Below are positions 17,155 through 26,673 of a stretch of DNA of 64,000 nt, in pieces. Origin of the DNA: Streptomyces sp. NBC_01276 (lineage in GTDB: Bacteria > Actinomycetota > Actinomycetes > Streptomycetales > Streptomycetaceae). Made by a program: the position numbers and the translations under genes. Within the stretch, counting starts at the first letter, position 1, and the number at the start of each line of letters is the position of its first letter. The notes under the pieces were generated by a model. It ran no database searches. It was given only the letters and a program-made list of their open reading frames with translations, and was not told the DNA's origin. The DNA is taken from contig NZ_CP108442.1 in the NCBI RefSeq assembly GCF_041435355.1, positions 7,748,501-7,812,500 on the forward strand. The letters run 5' to 3'.

Positions 17155-18735
17155 ATGGACCTGGACGTACCCGATTTCGGTATCCCTCAGAAGCTGGCCT
17201 CCGGCATGAGCATGGCCGAGCAGCACGACTACCTGCGCGCCCGGTTCACCCGGCGCGGCGCACTGCGTGCGGGCGCGGTCACCGCCGCCGTGGCCGGGGT
17301 CGGCCTCGGTGCGGGCGCGGCCTCGCCCGCCTACGCGGCCCCGGCCGCGCTGCCGGCCTCCTCCGAGCGGCGCGGCGTCGACGGCTCGTTGACCGCCCCC
17401 TTCGGACGCCACCTGCAGTACGGCGCGGACCCGAAGACCCAGATGCGCGTCTCGTGGCAGGTGCCCTTCGCCGTCAAGAAGCCGTACCTGCGCATCGGGA
17501 CCAGCCCGTGGGCGCTGAGCCGGAAGATCGACGCCGAGGTGCGCCACCTCAGCACCCCCGTCTTCAACGGCGGCAAGATCGCGGCCGCCGAGCAGTTCTA
17601 CCTGCACGTGGGCCTGGACCGGCTGCGGCCCGGCCAGACGTACTACTACGGCGTCGGCCACGACGGGTTCGACCCGGCCGACCACCGCAACCTCGGCACG
17701 CTCGGCACCTTCACCACCGCACCCGCACGCGCCGAGAACTTCACCTTCACCGCCTTCGGCGACCAGGGCGTGAGCTATCACGCCCTCGCCAACGACGCCG
17801 TGCTGCTGGCCCAGAACCCGGCCTTCCACCTCCACGCGGGCGACATCTGCTACGCCGACTCCTCCGGCGCGGGCGCCCCCGGCGACACCTATGACGCCCG
17901 CGCCTGGGACCAGTTCCTGGCCCAGACCGAGTCGGTGGCCAAGAGCGTGCCGTGGATGGTGACGACCGGCAACCACGACATGGAGGCCTGGTACTCGCCG
18001 CAGGGCTACGGCGGCCAGAACGCCCGCTGGTCCCTGCCCGACAACGGCCCGGACCCGGTCAACCTGCCCGGCGCCTACTCCTTCGTGCACGGCAACGTCG
18101 GCGTCGTCGCGCTCGACGCCAACGACGTCTCGTACGAGATCCCCGTCAACTTCGGCATCAGCGGCGGCAAGCAGACCGCCTGGCTGGACCGGCGCCTCGG
18201 CGAACTGCGCCACAACCGCGACGTCGACTTCATCGTGGTTTTCTTCCACCACTGCGCGTTCTCCACCACCAGCTCGCACGCCTCCGAAGGCGGTGTCCGC
18301 GACGCGTGGGTGCCGCTGTTCGAGAAGCACACGGTGGACCTGGTCATCAACGGCCACAACCACGTGTACGAGCGCACCGACGCCATCAGGGCCAACCGCG
18401 TCGGCCGCAAGGTGCCGATCGGTGAGCGCACCGACCCGACCCGGGACGGCATCGTGTATGTCACGGCCGGCGCGGCGGGCCGCTCGCTGTACGGCTTCCC
18501 GGTCCCCGACTCCTACGAGGGCCACGTCGCGGACCGCGACAGCGTGGACACCTACCACTGGGCCAAGGGCGGTGCGAAGGCGACCGAGACCGTCGAGTGG
18601 TCGCGGGTCCGGTACACCAACTACTCGTTCCTCGCGGTGGAGGTGGAGACCGGCTCCCACCCGCGGCTGAAGGTCAGCGCCCTCGCCGAGACGGGGCAGC
18701 GCGTCGACCACTTCGAGATCCAGCGCGGCCGGTAG
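17155..18735 (+). CDS. Tat-exported purple-acid-phosphatase-like metallophosphoesterase
   Basis: A 526-residue secreted phosphoesterase. The N-terminus has a Tat signal with twin arginine FTRRGALRAG (31-40) and a hydrophobic stretch ending near SPAYA. A fibronectin-like purple acid phosphatase N-domain (GRHLQYG to about residue 185) is followed by the dinuclear metal site: GDQG, GDICYAD, GNHD, FFHH and GHNHVYER. This ligand set is that of purple acid phosphatases and bacterial relatives that release phosphate from organic esters outside the cell. The ATG follows GAGGAGAGG at about 11 nt. Phosphate-starvation control is usual for such enzymes, but no convincing PHO box was seen. Confidence 0.9.
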   Translation: MDLDVPDFGIPQKLASGMSMAEQHDYLRARFTRRGALRAGAVTAAVAGVGLGAGAASPAYAAPAALPASSERRGVDGSLTAPFGRHLQYGADPKTQMRVSWQVPFAVKKPYLRIGTSPWALSRKIDAEVRHLSTPVFNGGKIAAAEQFYLHVGLDRLRPGQTYYYGVGHDGFDPADHRNLGTLGTFTTAPARAENFTFTAFGDQGVSYHALANDAVLLAQNPAFHLHAGDICYADSSGAGAPGDTYDARAWDQFLAQTESVAKSVPWMVTTGNHDMEAWYSPQGYGGQNARWSLPDNGPDPVNLPGAYSFVHGNVGVVALDANDVSYEIPVNFGISGGKQTAWLDRRLGELRHNRDVDFIVVFFHHCAFSTTSSHASEGGVRDAWVPLFEKHTVDLVINGHNHVYERTDAIRANRVGRKVPIGERTDPTRDGIVYVTAGAAGRSLYGFPVPDSYEGHVADRDSVDTYHWAKGGAKATETVEWSRVRYTNYSFLAVEVETGSHPRLKVSALAETGQRVDHFEIQRGR

Positions 18736-19130
18736 TCCGGCGGTCCGGCAGTCCGGTACTCCAGGGCCCCGGGCAGCCGGGTGCGGTCGCCGGACGCGGT
18801 CAGGCCCGCCGCACGGGCCCCCGGCACGTGCCGCAGGCCGGAACCCGCCGGGTTGGCCGGGAATGCCGGGGCAGCGGCGGGCCGGGAAGCGGCTCCGGGC
18901 CCGCCCGTGCGTCGGGTGTGAGCCAAAGCACCGGACCCCGTGGCCCCCCGGGGGCCGATCCCGCCCCCCACATTGCGGACGGTGCGTGTGCTGCCGGTAT
19001 ACGGTGTGTGATCTTCCTTCACGGGTTCCCCGCAGACCCTTCGCGGGAGGGGCACTTCCGGCCGATCCGCGGACGCGCCCTTCCGGACGGGGCAGACGGC
19101 GTACGTGTGTTCTGCCTAGCCTCCCGGGCC
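18736..19130. other. Intergenic region, 395 bp
   Basis: No coding frame with family features was recognised. The left part is GC-rich and carries short CCGG-type repeats. TATACG with TTGCGG 19 bp upstream lies near its centre, and a -10 element (TAGCCT, 19117-19122) sits just before the next gene. Confidence 0.5.
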
Positions 19131-19131
19131 A
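19117..19131 (+). promoter_or_regulatory. -10 element of a probable leaderless promoter
   Basis: TAGCCT (19117-19122) ends 8 nt before the ATG at 19131, and no Shine-Dalgarno sequence is present. This spacing is typical of Streptomyces leaderless transcripts. No clear -35 box was seen. Confidence 0.45.
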
Positions 19132-19655
19132 TGAGATCACCTCTGACGGGCCGTCTGGGCCTCGCCGCCGTCCTCGCCCTCGTCCTCGCCGTGTTCGGCC
19201 TCGCTCCCGCCGCGAGCGCCGACCCCGCGCCGGCCGCGCTGACGTTCAGCACGAGCAGTGCCACCACCACGCCCGGTGGCACCGTGCAGCTGTCGATGAC
19301 GCTGACCAACAACAAGAGCTACGACGTCTGGTTCGTCTACCAGACGATCGATCCCACCTGGCTGACCACCCAGCGCCCCGACCTCAAGTACAGCTTCACC
19401 GGCTGTTCCGTCGCCACCGCCTCGGGCAGCACCGCCTGCGCCGGCACCGGTCCCGCCAACCTCGGGGGGAACTACGGCGCCACCATCCCGCCCGGCCAGA
19501 GCCGCACCGTCACGCTGACCCTCCAGGTCGCCGCCGACTCCGGCTGCAACGGCAACATCGGCTTCTACAGCTACTACTACGCGGAGTTCAGCGACAGCAG
19601 CAACGCCACCGGCGGTCCCGTGTACACGCCCGAGACCCGCGTGCTCTGCGCCTGA
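19131..19655 (+). CDS. Small secreted beta-domain protein of unknown function
   Basis: A 174-residue exported protein. A signal peptide (1-30, ending PAASA) is followed by a mature part starting DPAPAALTFSTSS with the pattern of an Ig-like/DUF11-type beta sandwich: TPGGTVQLSMTLTNNKSYDV, then PPGQSRTVTLTLQV. Four cysteines in the mature part suggest disulphides. No catalytic motif is visible. It has no Shine-Dalgarno and is probably translated from a leaderless message. It is not obviously part of the exopolysaccharide locus that starts 415 bp downstream, though it is on the same strand. Confidence 0.7.
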   Translation: MRSPLTGRLGLAAVLALVLAVFGLAPAASADPAPAALTFSTSSATTTPGGTVQLSMTLTNNKSYDVWFVYQTIDPTWLTTQRPDLKYSFTGCSVATASGSTACAGTGPANLGGNYGATIPPGQSRTVTLTLQVAADSGCNGNIGFYSYYYAEFSDSSNATGGPVYTPETRVLCA

Positions 19656-20069
19656 CGAACCGCCCGCCCGCCCCGTCGTCGAGGGCGATGGCTTGAAATA
19701 ACCGGAGATCGGGTGTTCGGATGGTCTCGACCATCGGAGCCCGGCCGGCGGACCGCCACGGTCCGCGAAGGTGCACCACTCGGGGCCCGGACCAGCGCGC
19801 AATGCCCGCGCGGCTCCGGGCCCTCGCGCACGGGACAACCGGAACCCGATCCGGTCCCCTCGTCCGTGCCTTGTTTGCGCCCCCATTGTGCGCCTGCGGT
19901 TTTCCGCCGGTTTTCGCGACACCATCACAAACGCTACACAGAGACATCACCATGTGACGCGACGGATGCGTCGACGACTGGCTTCTGAGGGGGCGCCGGC
20001 GTCGCGCGAGGGGGTGCGTCCGCTCCGTGCGAGCCGTGCTCACCCCTGCCTGGGAGGGGACTTCACCGC
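19656..20069. other. Leader region of the exopolysaccharide locus, 414 bp
   Basis: No supported gene. The right half is less GC-rich than its surroundings. TTTCGC and TACACA, 17 bp apart, near 19910-19940 could be a promoter for the deacetylase gene, leaving a leader of about 125 nt; this is weak. A ribosome-binding site, GGGAGGGGA (20052-20060), lies before the ATG at 20070. Confidence 0.4.
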
Positions 20070-22211
20070 ATGAAGCGGACCATTCGCACCGCTGTGCTCA
20101 CGGCGGGCACGCTCATCGCCGCGCTCGGCTTACCGGCCGGATCGGCACACGCCGACGACCCCGCGCCCCGCACCGACCTGCGGGTGCTGGTGGTGAGCGA
20201 CGGCGGTCCGTCGACCGCCGCCATCGCGGCCGAACTGGACTCGGCCGGAACGCCGTACACCACCGTCGACCTCACCCGGGGCGGGCGGCCCACGATCGAC
20301 GCCGCCTTCCTCGCCGACACCGTGGACGGCCGGCCGCGCGCCAAGTACCAGGCCGTGGTGATGCCCAACGACAACCCCTTCCCGGCCGGCTCGGCCGAAA
20401 TGGCGGCCCTGAGCGCCTACGAGCGCACGTACGGCATCCCGCAGGTCGACGCCTACACCTACTCCCGGCCCCAGGTCGGCCTCCAGTACTTCGCCTCCGG
20501 CGGCTACGCCGGCAGCCTCGACGGCGTGCGCGCCGGGGTCACCGCGGCCGGCCTCGGCGGCCCGTTCGGCTACCTCGACGGGGCCGTCCCCTTCGAGGAC
20601 AACTCGCCCACCGTCGGCGAGAGCTACGCCTACCTCGCCCAGCCCGCCCCCGGCGCCGACTTCACCACCTACGTCGACGCACCCATACCCGGCACGCCGA
20701 GACGAGGCTCGCTGGTCGGCGAGTACCGGCACGACGGACGGCGCGAACTCGTCGTCACCTTCGTCTACAACCAGTACCAGCAGCAGTTCCGCCTGCTGGC
20801 CCGCGGCATCGTCGAGTGGATGACCGGCGGGGTCCACCTGGGCGCCTCGCGCAACTACTTCGCCGTGCACGTCGACGACGTCTTCGCCGCCGACGACCGC
20901 TGGGACAGCGTGCTCAACTGCACCCCCGGCGACGTGGACTGCGCGAACGGCGCCGGCACCCCGAGCCCGATCCGCATGACCGGCGCGGACGCCACGTACG
21001 CCGCCGAGTGGCAGACCGCCCACCGCTTCACCCTCGACATGGTCTACAACGGGGCCGGCAGCCTGGACCAGCGCGAGGACAACAACGGGGCCGACGAGCT
21101 CGCGGACACCCTCATCGCCCAGCGAGACCGCTTCCGCTGGGTCAACCACACCTACACGCACGCCTACCTCGGCTGCGAGCAGGACGTCAGCGCCGTGCCG
21201 TGGAAGTGCGCCACCCTCCCGGGCGGTGCCACCAAGTGGGTCACCAGGGCCGCCATCAACGACGAGATCGCGCTCAACCGCGTCTGGGGCCAGACCTCCG
21301 GACTGCCCCTGCAGAACGACGAGTTGGTCACCGGTGAGCACTCGGGCATGAAACTGCTCCCGCAGCAGCCGCAGGACAACCCCAACCTGGCGCTCGCCCT
21401 CGCCGACAACGGCGTCAAGTGGCTCGCCTCGGACAACTCCCGCGACCCCGACCAGCGGCCGGTCGGCCCGGCCGCCACCGTCGCCCGCTACCCGATCAAC
21501 GTCTTCTACAACGCGGGCAAGGCCGTCGAGCAGGCCGACGAGTACAACTGGATCTACACCCGCCGCTCCCAGGGCGGCAGCGGCATCTGCGAGGACCACG
21601 CCGACACCACCACCTGCCTGCCCGCCCCGCTGGACACGGCCACCGGGTACGCGCAGTACATCGCTCCGCAGGAGATCCGCACCGCCCTCGGCCACGTCCT
21701 CTCCAACGACCCCAAGCCGCACTTCATCCACCAGTCCAACCTCGCCGAGGAGCGCATCGCCTACCCCGTCCTGGACGGGGTCCTCTACGGGTACGACGCC
21801 CTCTTCGCGGACAACACCCCCGTGGAGAACCTCCGGATGAAGGACATCGGCGTCGAACTCCAGCGCCGCGCGGCCTGGAAGGACGCCGTCAGGGCCGGTC
21901 AGGTCACCGCCTACCGCATCGGTGACACCGTCACCGTCCAGGCCCCGAACGGCCTCGCGGTACCCGCGACCCTGCTCGCCGGCAGCCGCCAGGGCACCGC
22001 CGCCTTCGGCAGCCCCTACGCGGGCCGGGCCTCCGGCTGGACGGCCTCGGCCGGGACGCCGCTCGCCTTCACCCTTCCGGCGTCCGCCGCCACCGGAGCG
22101 CGGAACGGAGCCGCCGCCTTCGCCCGGCCGGCTCCCCAGACCGCCCCCGCCCCGCGCACCGAGGTCCCCGCGGCCGTGCGCGAAGGCGGCTCCCGAGCCC
22201 CCCGGGGCTGA
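20070..22211 (+). CDS. Secreted Agd3-type (CE18-like) polysaccharide deacetylase
   Basis: A 713-residue exported protein. A Sec signal (1-28, ending GSAHA) precedes a region of about 230 residues matching the carbohydrate-binding part of Agd3-related proteins, then a deacetylase barrel. The metal site is visible: Asp269-Asp270 in VHVDDVF and the H-x3-H motif HTYTH at 360-364. Agd3 is the fungal enzyme that removes acetyl groups from galactosaminogalactan; PelA does the equivalent in the Pel system. Here it would act outside the membrane on the polymer made by the downstream genes. The C-terminus is Ala/Pro-rich. GGGAGGGGA precedes the ATG. It is first of seven same-strand genes, with a hairpin in the spacer to the next. 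Confidence 0.85.
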   Translation: MKRTIRTAVLTAGTLIAALGLPAGSAHADDPAPRTDLRVLVVSDGGPSTAAIAAELDSAGTPYTTVDLTRGGRPTIDAAFLADTVDGRPRAKYQAVVMPNDNPFPAGSAEMAALSAYERTYGIPQVDAYTYSRPQVGLQYFASGGYAGSLDGVRAGVTAAGLGGPFGYLDGAVPFEDNSPTVGESYAYLAQPAPGADFTTYVDAPIPGTPRRGSLVGEYRHDGRRELVVTFVYNQYQQQFRLLARGIVEWMTGGVHLGASRNYFAVHVDDVFAADDRWDSVLNCTPGDVDCANGAGTPSPIRMTGADATYAAEWQTAHRFTLDMVYNGAGSLDQREDNNGADELADTLIAQRDRFRWVNHTYTHAYLGCEQDVSAVPWKCATLPGGATKWVTRAAINDEIALNRVWGQTSGLPLQNDELVTGEHSGMKLLPQQPQDNPNLALALADNGVKWLASDNSRDPDQRPVGPAATVARYPINVFYNAGKAVEQADEYNWIYTRRSQGGSGICEDHADTTTCLPAPLDTATGYAQYIAPQEIRTALGHVLSNDPKPHFIHQSNLAEERIAYPVLDGVLYGYDALFADNTPVENLRMKDIGVELQRRAAWKDAVRAGQVTAYRIGDTVTVQAPNGLAVPATLLAGSRQGTAAFGSPYAGRASGWTASAGTPLAFTLPASAATGARNGAAAFARPAPQTAPAPRTEVPAAVREGGSRAPRG

Positions 22212-22229
22212 CCGACCGGCGCACGTCAG

Positions 22230-22257
22230 GTCCCGGCCGCCCCTGCGCGGCCGGGAC
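22230..22257 (+). terminator. Hairpin inside the exopolysaccharide locus
   Basis: GTCCCGGCCGC (22230-22240) pairs with GCGGCCGGGAC (22247-22257) across a 6-nt loop, 19 nt after the deacetylase stop. It may reduce read-through so that the deacetylase is made in excess over the cytoplasmic enzymes. Confidence 0.45.
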
Positions 22258-22313
22258 GGCCAGGTCCACCGACCGCGGCCACCCCCACATCTTTCCGGCC
22301 GTGGAGCCCACCC

Positions 22314-24068
22314 ATGCACGTTCACCACGGCGCGCGCCGCCCCGGAGCGACACGCGTCACCCTGCTCACCGAAGGCACCTACCCGCACAGCCACGGCGGC
22401 GTCAGCGTCTGGTGCGACCAGCTCGTCCAGGGCATGCCCGACCTCGACTTCGACGTCATCGCGGTCACCGGCACCGGCCGCGAAGCCCTCGCCTGGGACC
22501 TGCCCGCGCACGTCCACAGCGTCCGCTCCGTCCCCATGTGGGGTGCCCCGCCGGAAGGCCGGCGGCCCCGCGGGCGCGCCGAGCGGCGGCTGGCCGCCGC
22601 GTACGAACGGTTCCTGACGGCGCTCCTCGACCCGCAGGCCGAGGACGGGTTCGCCCCCGCGCTCTACACGATGGCGCGCGCCGCCGCGGACGGACAGCTG
22701 AGTCCGTTCCTGCGCGGCCACCGCGCCATCACCATCCTCGCCGCGGTGTGGAACCGGCCCGGACTGGCCGTCCGCGAGGCCCGTCCGACCCTGCGTGACG
22801 CGCTCACCGCCACCACCCTGCTGGAGCACGCCCTGCGCCCGCTCGCCGCACCACCGCCGAGGGAGGGCGTCGCGCACGCGGTCAGCGGAGGCGTCGCCGT
22901 ACTGCCGGGCCTGGCCGGACTCGAACGCCACGACGTGCCGCTCCTGCTCACCGAGCACGGCGTCTACCTGCGCGAACGCTACATCGGCTACCGCACCGCG
23001 CCCTACCGCTGGCCGGTCAAGGCCCTCGTGCTCGGCTTCTTCCGGCTGCTGGCGCAGGAAAGCTACCGCCGGGCCGCCCTGATCACCCCCGGCAACCGCT
23101 ACAACCGGCTGTGGGAGGAGGAGGGAGGCGCCGCCCCGGAGTCCATACGCACCGTGTACAACGGCGTCGACCCCGCGGCCTTCCCACCGGCCGGGCCCGA
23201 GCCCGAGGTCCCTACGCTGAGCTGGGCCGGCCGGGTCGACCCCATCAAGGACCTGGAGACCCTGATCCGCGCCTTCGACCTGGTCAGGCGTCAGGTACCG
23301 GAGGCCCGGCTGCGGCTCTTCGGCGGCACCCCCCGGGGCGGGGAGGCCTACCGGGAACGCTGCGAGGCACTGGCCGCCGAGCTCGGGCACGCCGACGCCG
23401 TCGTCTTCGAGGGCCGCGTCGACGACATCAAGGACGCCTACGCCGCCGGCAACGTCGTGATGCTCTCCAGCATCAGCGAGGGCTTCCCCTTCACCCTCAT
23501 CGAGGCCATGTCGTGCGGACGGGCCACCGTCTCCACCGACGTGGGCGGCGTACGGGAGGCCGTCGGCGACGCGGGACTCGTGGTGCCGCCGCGGGACCCG
23601 GCCGCCATGGCCGCCGCCGCCGTGGAACTGCTCGCCGACGCACAGCGGCGCGCGGCGATGGGCGAGGCCGCCCGCCTGCGGGTGATCGAGCAGTTCACAC
23701 TGCGCCAGACCATCGACACCTTCCGCTCCATCTACCTGGAACTGCCAGCCCTCGCCCGGTCCGCCGCGGCCCCGCCCCGCATCGCGGTGGCACCCGTGCC
23801 CGCGCAGACGTCCACGGCACCGGCCTCCGTACCGGTACCCGCCTCCGTACCGACGGCCGCCTCCGCACCGGTACCCGCCTCCGTACCGACGGCCGCCTCC
23901 GCACCGGCGGCCGTCACGGGACCGGCCGTCGCACAGGCGCCCGTCCCGCAGCCGGCCGCCCCGGCGGGTGCGCGCCCGCGTCGTCCCGTACCGTCCTGGG
24001 CCAGGGCGGACGCCTCCGAGGAGAGCACCGCGTCGGCGGTCTCCGGCACGGGGAGCCTCGCCGGATGA
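22314..24068 (+). CDS. pelF: PelF-type GT4 glycosyltransferase
   Basis: A 584-residue cytoplasmic GT-B glycosyltransferase. The PelF-specific N-terminal motif EGTYPHSHGGVSVW is at 20-33 and LLLTEHGVYLRER at 210-222; the C-domain carries the nucleotide-sugar E-x7-E type segment ISEGFPFTLIEAMSCG. PelF is the transferase thought to polymerise the GalNAc-rich Pel polysaccharide, and fungal Gtb3 of the galactosaminogalactan cluster has a related domain. The last 110 residues are an Ala/Pro/Val-rich tail with two exact 12-residue repeats, absent from typical PelF. The stop overlaps the next ATG (ATGA), coupling it to the membrane protein, its likely export partner. Confidence 0.92.
   Translation: MHVHHGARRPGATRVTLLTEGTYPHSHGGVSVWCDQLVQGMPDLDFDVIAVTGTGREALAWDLPAHVHSVRSVPMWGAPPEGRRPRGRAERRLAAAYERFLTALLDPQAEDGFAPALYTMARAAADGQLSPFLRGHRAITILAAVWNRPGLAVREARPTLRDALTATTLLEHALRPLAAPPPREGVAHAVSGGVAVLPGLAGLERHDVPLLLTEHGVYLRERYIGYRTAPYRWPVKALVLGFFRLLAQESYRRAALITPGNRYNRLWEEEGGAAPESIRTVYNGVDPAAFPPAGPEPEVPTLSWAGRVDPIKDLETLIRAFDLVRRQVPEARLRLFGGTPRGGEAYRERCEALAAELGHADAVVFEGRVDDIKDAYAAGNVVMLSSISEGFPFTLIEAMSCGRATVSTDVGGVREAVGDAGLVVPPRDPAAMAAAAVELLADAQRRAAMGEAARLRVIEQFTLRQTIDTFRSIYLELPALARSAAAPPRIAVAPVPAQTSTAPASVPVPASVPTAASAPVPASVPTAASAPAAVTGPAVAQAPVPQPAAPAGARPRRPVPSWARADASEESTASAVSGTGSLAG
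23835..23906. repeat. Two 36-bp tandem repeats in the pelF 3' end
   Basis: A 36-bp unit occurs twice without mismatch (23835-23870 and 23871-23906) and a partial copy precedes it. It is in frame and encodes the 12-residue unit VPASVPTAASAP, so copy-number change would only lengthen or shorten the tail. Confidence 0.85.
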
Positions 24069-25528
24069 GCGGACCCATGGACCTCGAACCGCGCCGCGGG
24101 CAGGACGACACCCTGACGCTCCGGCTGGCCGTGCCCAAACGCCCGGCCACCCGCCGCCGCGGCGCGGACCCGGTCACCCCCGGCCCGCGCGGGACCGCCC
24201 CGGGCCCCGACGGCGAGGCCGTCACCCTGGGGCTGCGACTGCCCGGACCCGCCCGGACCGACGAGGCCGTCAACGGGCTCGCCGCCGACATGGCCGACCG
24301 CGTGGGACCGGCCGTCCACCCCTACGAGGTGGCCGCGCTGCTGGAGGCGGACGGGCTCTCCGCCGACACCATCCGGCAGCGCTACGGCCACCCCGACATC
24401 TTCTCCCTCGCCACGGCGCTGTACGAGCGGGTGCCCCGCGTCTTCACGGAACCCGCCCGCGAGGCCGACCCCTGGCGCCCCGACCACCTGCGCTGCCTGC
24501 TGCGCGGAGTGCTGTTCGCCCTGCCCGCCCTCGCCTACCTGCTCACCGCACCGCTGTGGCAACCCGGCAAGCACGCCGCCGCGCTCGTCGTCGCGGGCGT
24601 CTTCTCCTGGGCCTGGGGCCAGGCCCTCGGCCACCGTGCCTACCTGTGGATGGTGGCGGGCCGGCGCGAGGCCGCCCGCACCCTGCTGCGCGGGGCACCG
24701 CTCGGCGCCGCGCTCGCCACCGCGGCCGCCGCCGTCCCCGCCCACGGTTCCCCGGTGATCTGGGCGGCGGCCGCCCAGTCCCTCTACCTCGCCGCCGCGG
24801 GCGTACTGCTCGTCCTGGGCCGGGAACCGCTGCTGCTCGCCGCCCTCGCCCCGCTCGCCGCGGGCGCCGCCGTACTGCCCTGGTGGGAACCCGGCCCACT
24901 GCTGCGCGCCGGGCTCACCCTCCTGGCCCTCGCCGCCACGGTCGCCGCCGCCGGCCGGATCCTGCGCACCGAGTACGCCGCCGAGCCCGCGGCGGGCGGG
25001 GGCGCCGGGCCCCCGCTGCCGCGCTCCCTGCCCTACGGCCTGTTCGGCCTGGCCGCCGCCCTGCTGGTGCTGCTCGCGGGCCGCCGCGAGCCGTACGCGG
25101 TGATCGTGCTCACCGTGAGCATGGGCCCCGCCGAATGGCTGCTCTACCGCTACCGGGGCCTGTCGGCCGCCGCGCTCGGCGCGTCCGGGAGCCCCGTCGG
25201 CTTCCGGCTGCGGTCGGCCGGAGTCCTGGCCCTGTGCCTGCTGCTCTACACGCTCCCGCTGGTGCCCGCCGCGCTGCTCACCGGCGCGGGCCCCGCCACC
25301 CTGCCCCTGCTCGCCGCGACCCTGTGGACCGCCCTGCTGCTCCAGGCCTTCGCGGTGGCCTGGACCCCGGCCCTGATCTGCCTCGGGGCCGCCGGCACCG
25401 CCGGCGCGGTCACCCTGTTCCGCCCGCCCCCGGGACCGTCCGTCCTGCCGCTCTGCTGCGCCGGCGCCGCCCTGTGCCTGATCGGGTGCACGCTGCGGCT
25501 CCTCGGCCGGCCCGCCTCCCACGCCTGA
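24065..25528 (+). CDS. Polytopic membrane protein of the exopolysaccharide locus
   Basis: A 487-residue protein not recognised as a named family. About 145 cytoplasmic residues come first, including HPYEVAALLEADGLSADTIRQ, followed by about eleven hydrophobic segments (the first near LLRGVLFALPALAYLL) and a short cytoplasmic end. It overlaps pelF by ATGA. In Pel systems PelF works with the membrane proteins PelE and PelG (a MOP/MATE-like exporter); position and topology suggest this protein fills that place, anchoring PelF or exporting the polymer, but I see no sequence mark that proves MOP membership. No signal peptide. Confidence 0.8.
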   Translation: MSGPMDLEPRRGQDDTLTLRLAVPKRPATRRRGADPVTPGPRGTAPGPDGEAVTLGLRLPGPARTDEAVNGLAADMADRVGPAVHPYEVAALLEADGLSADTIRQRYGHPDIFSLATALYERVPRVFTEPAREADPWRPDHLRCLLRGVLFALPALAYLLTAPLWQPGKHAAALVVAGVFSWAWGQALGHRAYLWMVAGRREAARTLLRGAPLGAALATAAAAVPAHGSPVIWAAAAQSLYLAAAGVLLVLGREPLLLAALAPLAAGAAVLPWWEPGPLLRAGLTLLALAATVAAAGRILRTEYAAEPAAGGGAGPPLPRSLPYGLFGLAAALLVLLAGRREPYAVIVLTVSMGPAEWLLYRYRGLSAAALGASGSPVGFRLRSAGVLALCLLLYTLPLVPAALLTGAGPATLPLLAATLWTALLLQAFAVAWTPALICLGAAGTAGAVTLFRPPPGPSVLPLCCAGAALCLIGCTLRLLGRPASHA

Positions 25529-25579
25529 CGACCCGCGCCCGGCCCCGTACCCGTACCACCCATCGAAAGGAGAGGTCGG

Positions 25580-26581
25580 TTGACCTCCGCACCGCTCGCC
25601 GCCGTCACCGGAGCCGAAGGCTTCATCGGCTCCCACCTCACCGAATCCCTCGTCGCCCGCGGCTACCGGGTCAGGGCCATGGCCCAGTACAACTCCTTCT
25701 CCTCCTACGGCTGGCTGGAGACCCTCGACCCCGACGTCCTCGACCAGGTGGAGATCGTCCTCGGCGACGTCCGCGACCCCGGCTCGGTCCGCGGGCTCCT
25801 GGAAGGCGCCGACTGCGCCTACCACCTCGCCGCCCTCATCGCGATCCCGTACTCCTACCGGGCCCCGCACAGCTACGTGGACACCAATGTCACCGGCACC
25901 CTCAACGTGCTGGAGGCCGTCCGCGCGCTCGGCACACCGCGCCTGGTGCACACCTCCACGAGCGAGACGTACGGCACCGCGCAGACCGTCCCGATCACCG
26001 AGGACCACCCCATCAACACGCAGTCCCCGTACGCCGCTTCGAAGGCCGGCGGCGACCGGCTCGCCGACAGCTACCACGCGAGCTTCGACACCCCCGTGGT
26101 GACCCTGCGGCCCTTCAACACCTTCGGCCCGCGCCAGTCGATGCGCGCGGTGATCCCCACCGCCATCGGCCAGGTGGCGGCCGGGGAGCGCGTCATCACC
26201 CTCGGCGACCTGCGCCCCACCAGGGACTTCAGCTACGTCAAGGACACCGCCGCGGCCTTCCTCGCGGTGGGCACCGCCCCCGCCGCGCAGGTGGTCGGCC
26301 GCACCTTCAACTCCGGTACCGGCACCGAGATCTCCGTCGGCGACCTGGTGGCGCTGATCGGCAAGGTGATGGACGTTCCGATCGAGGTGCGCGAGGACAC
26401 CGAGCGGCTGCGGCCGGCCGCCTCCGAGGTCATGCGGCTCGTCGCGGACGCGAGCCGGCTCACCGCCGCCACCGGCTGGGAACCGGCCCACAGCCTGGAG
26501 GAAGGCCTGGCGCACACCGTCGGGTTCTTCCGCGACCCGGCCAACCTCGCCCGGTACAAGACCGGCATCTACAACGTCTGA
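25580..26581 (+). CDS. LegB-like NDP-N-acetylhexosamine 4,6-dehydratase (SDR)
   Basis: A 333-residue extended short-chain dehydrogenase. The NAD site GAEGFIGSHL is at the N-terminus, the catalytic Ser/Thr region is HTSTSETYGTAQ, and the Tyr-Lys pair is SPYAASK. The segments QYNSFSSYGWLE and HLAALIAIPYSYRAPHSYV closely resemble LegB, which makes 4-keto-6-deoxy-HexNAc nucleotides. A generic UDP-glucose/GlcNAc 4-epimerase is the alternative. The start is TTG, supported by AAAGGAGAGG 4 nt upstream; no better in-frame start exists. It would supply an activated sugar for the PelF-type transferase. Confidence 0.85.
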   Translation: MTSAPLAAVTGAEGFIGSHLTESLVARGYRVRAMAQYNSFSSYGWLETLDPDVLDQVEIVLGDVRDPGSVRGLLEGADCAYHLAALIAIPYSYRAPHSYVDTNVTGTLNVLEAVRALGTPRLVHTSTSETYGTAQTVPITEDHPINTQSPYAASKAGGDRLADSYHASFDTPVVTLRPFNTFGPRQSMRAVIPTAIGQVAAGERVITLGDLRPTRDFSYVKDTAAAFLAVGTAPAAQVVGRTFNSGTGTEISVGDLVALIGKVMDVPIEVREDTERLRPAASEVMRLVADASRLTAATGWEPAHSLEEGLAHTVGFFRDPANLARYKTGIYNV

Positions 26582-26673
26582 CCCCTGCGGACCCCACACC
26601 CCCACGCCCACCCCACCGCCACACCCACGTCCCCCCACCACGGCTCGTCACACGACTGATGGAGGAACTCCCC

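Noticed and set aside
24065..25528. PelG or MATE-type flippase call
   Set aside because: Only position and topology suggest it; no family marks were recognised.
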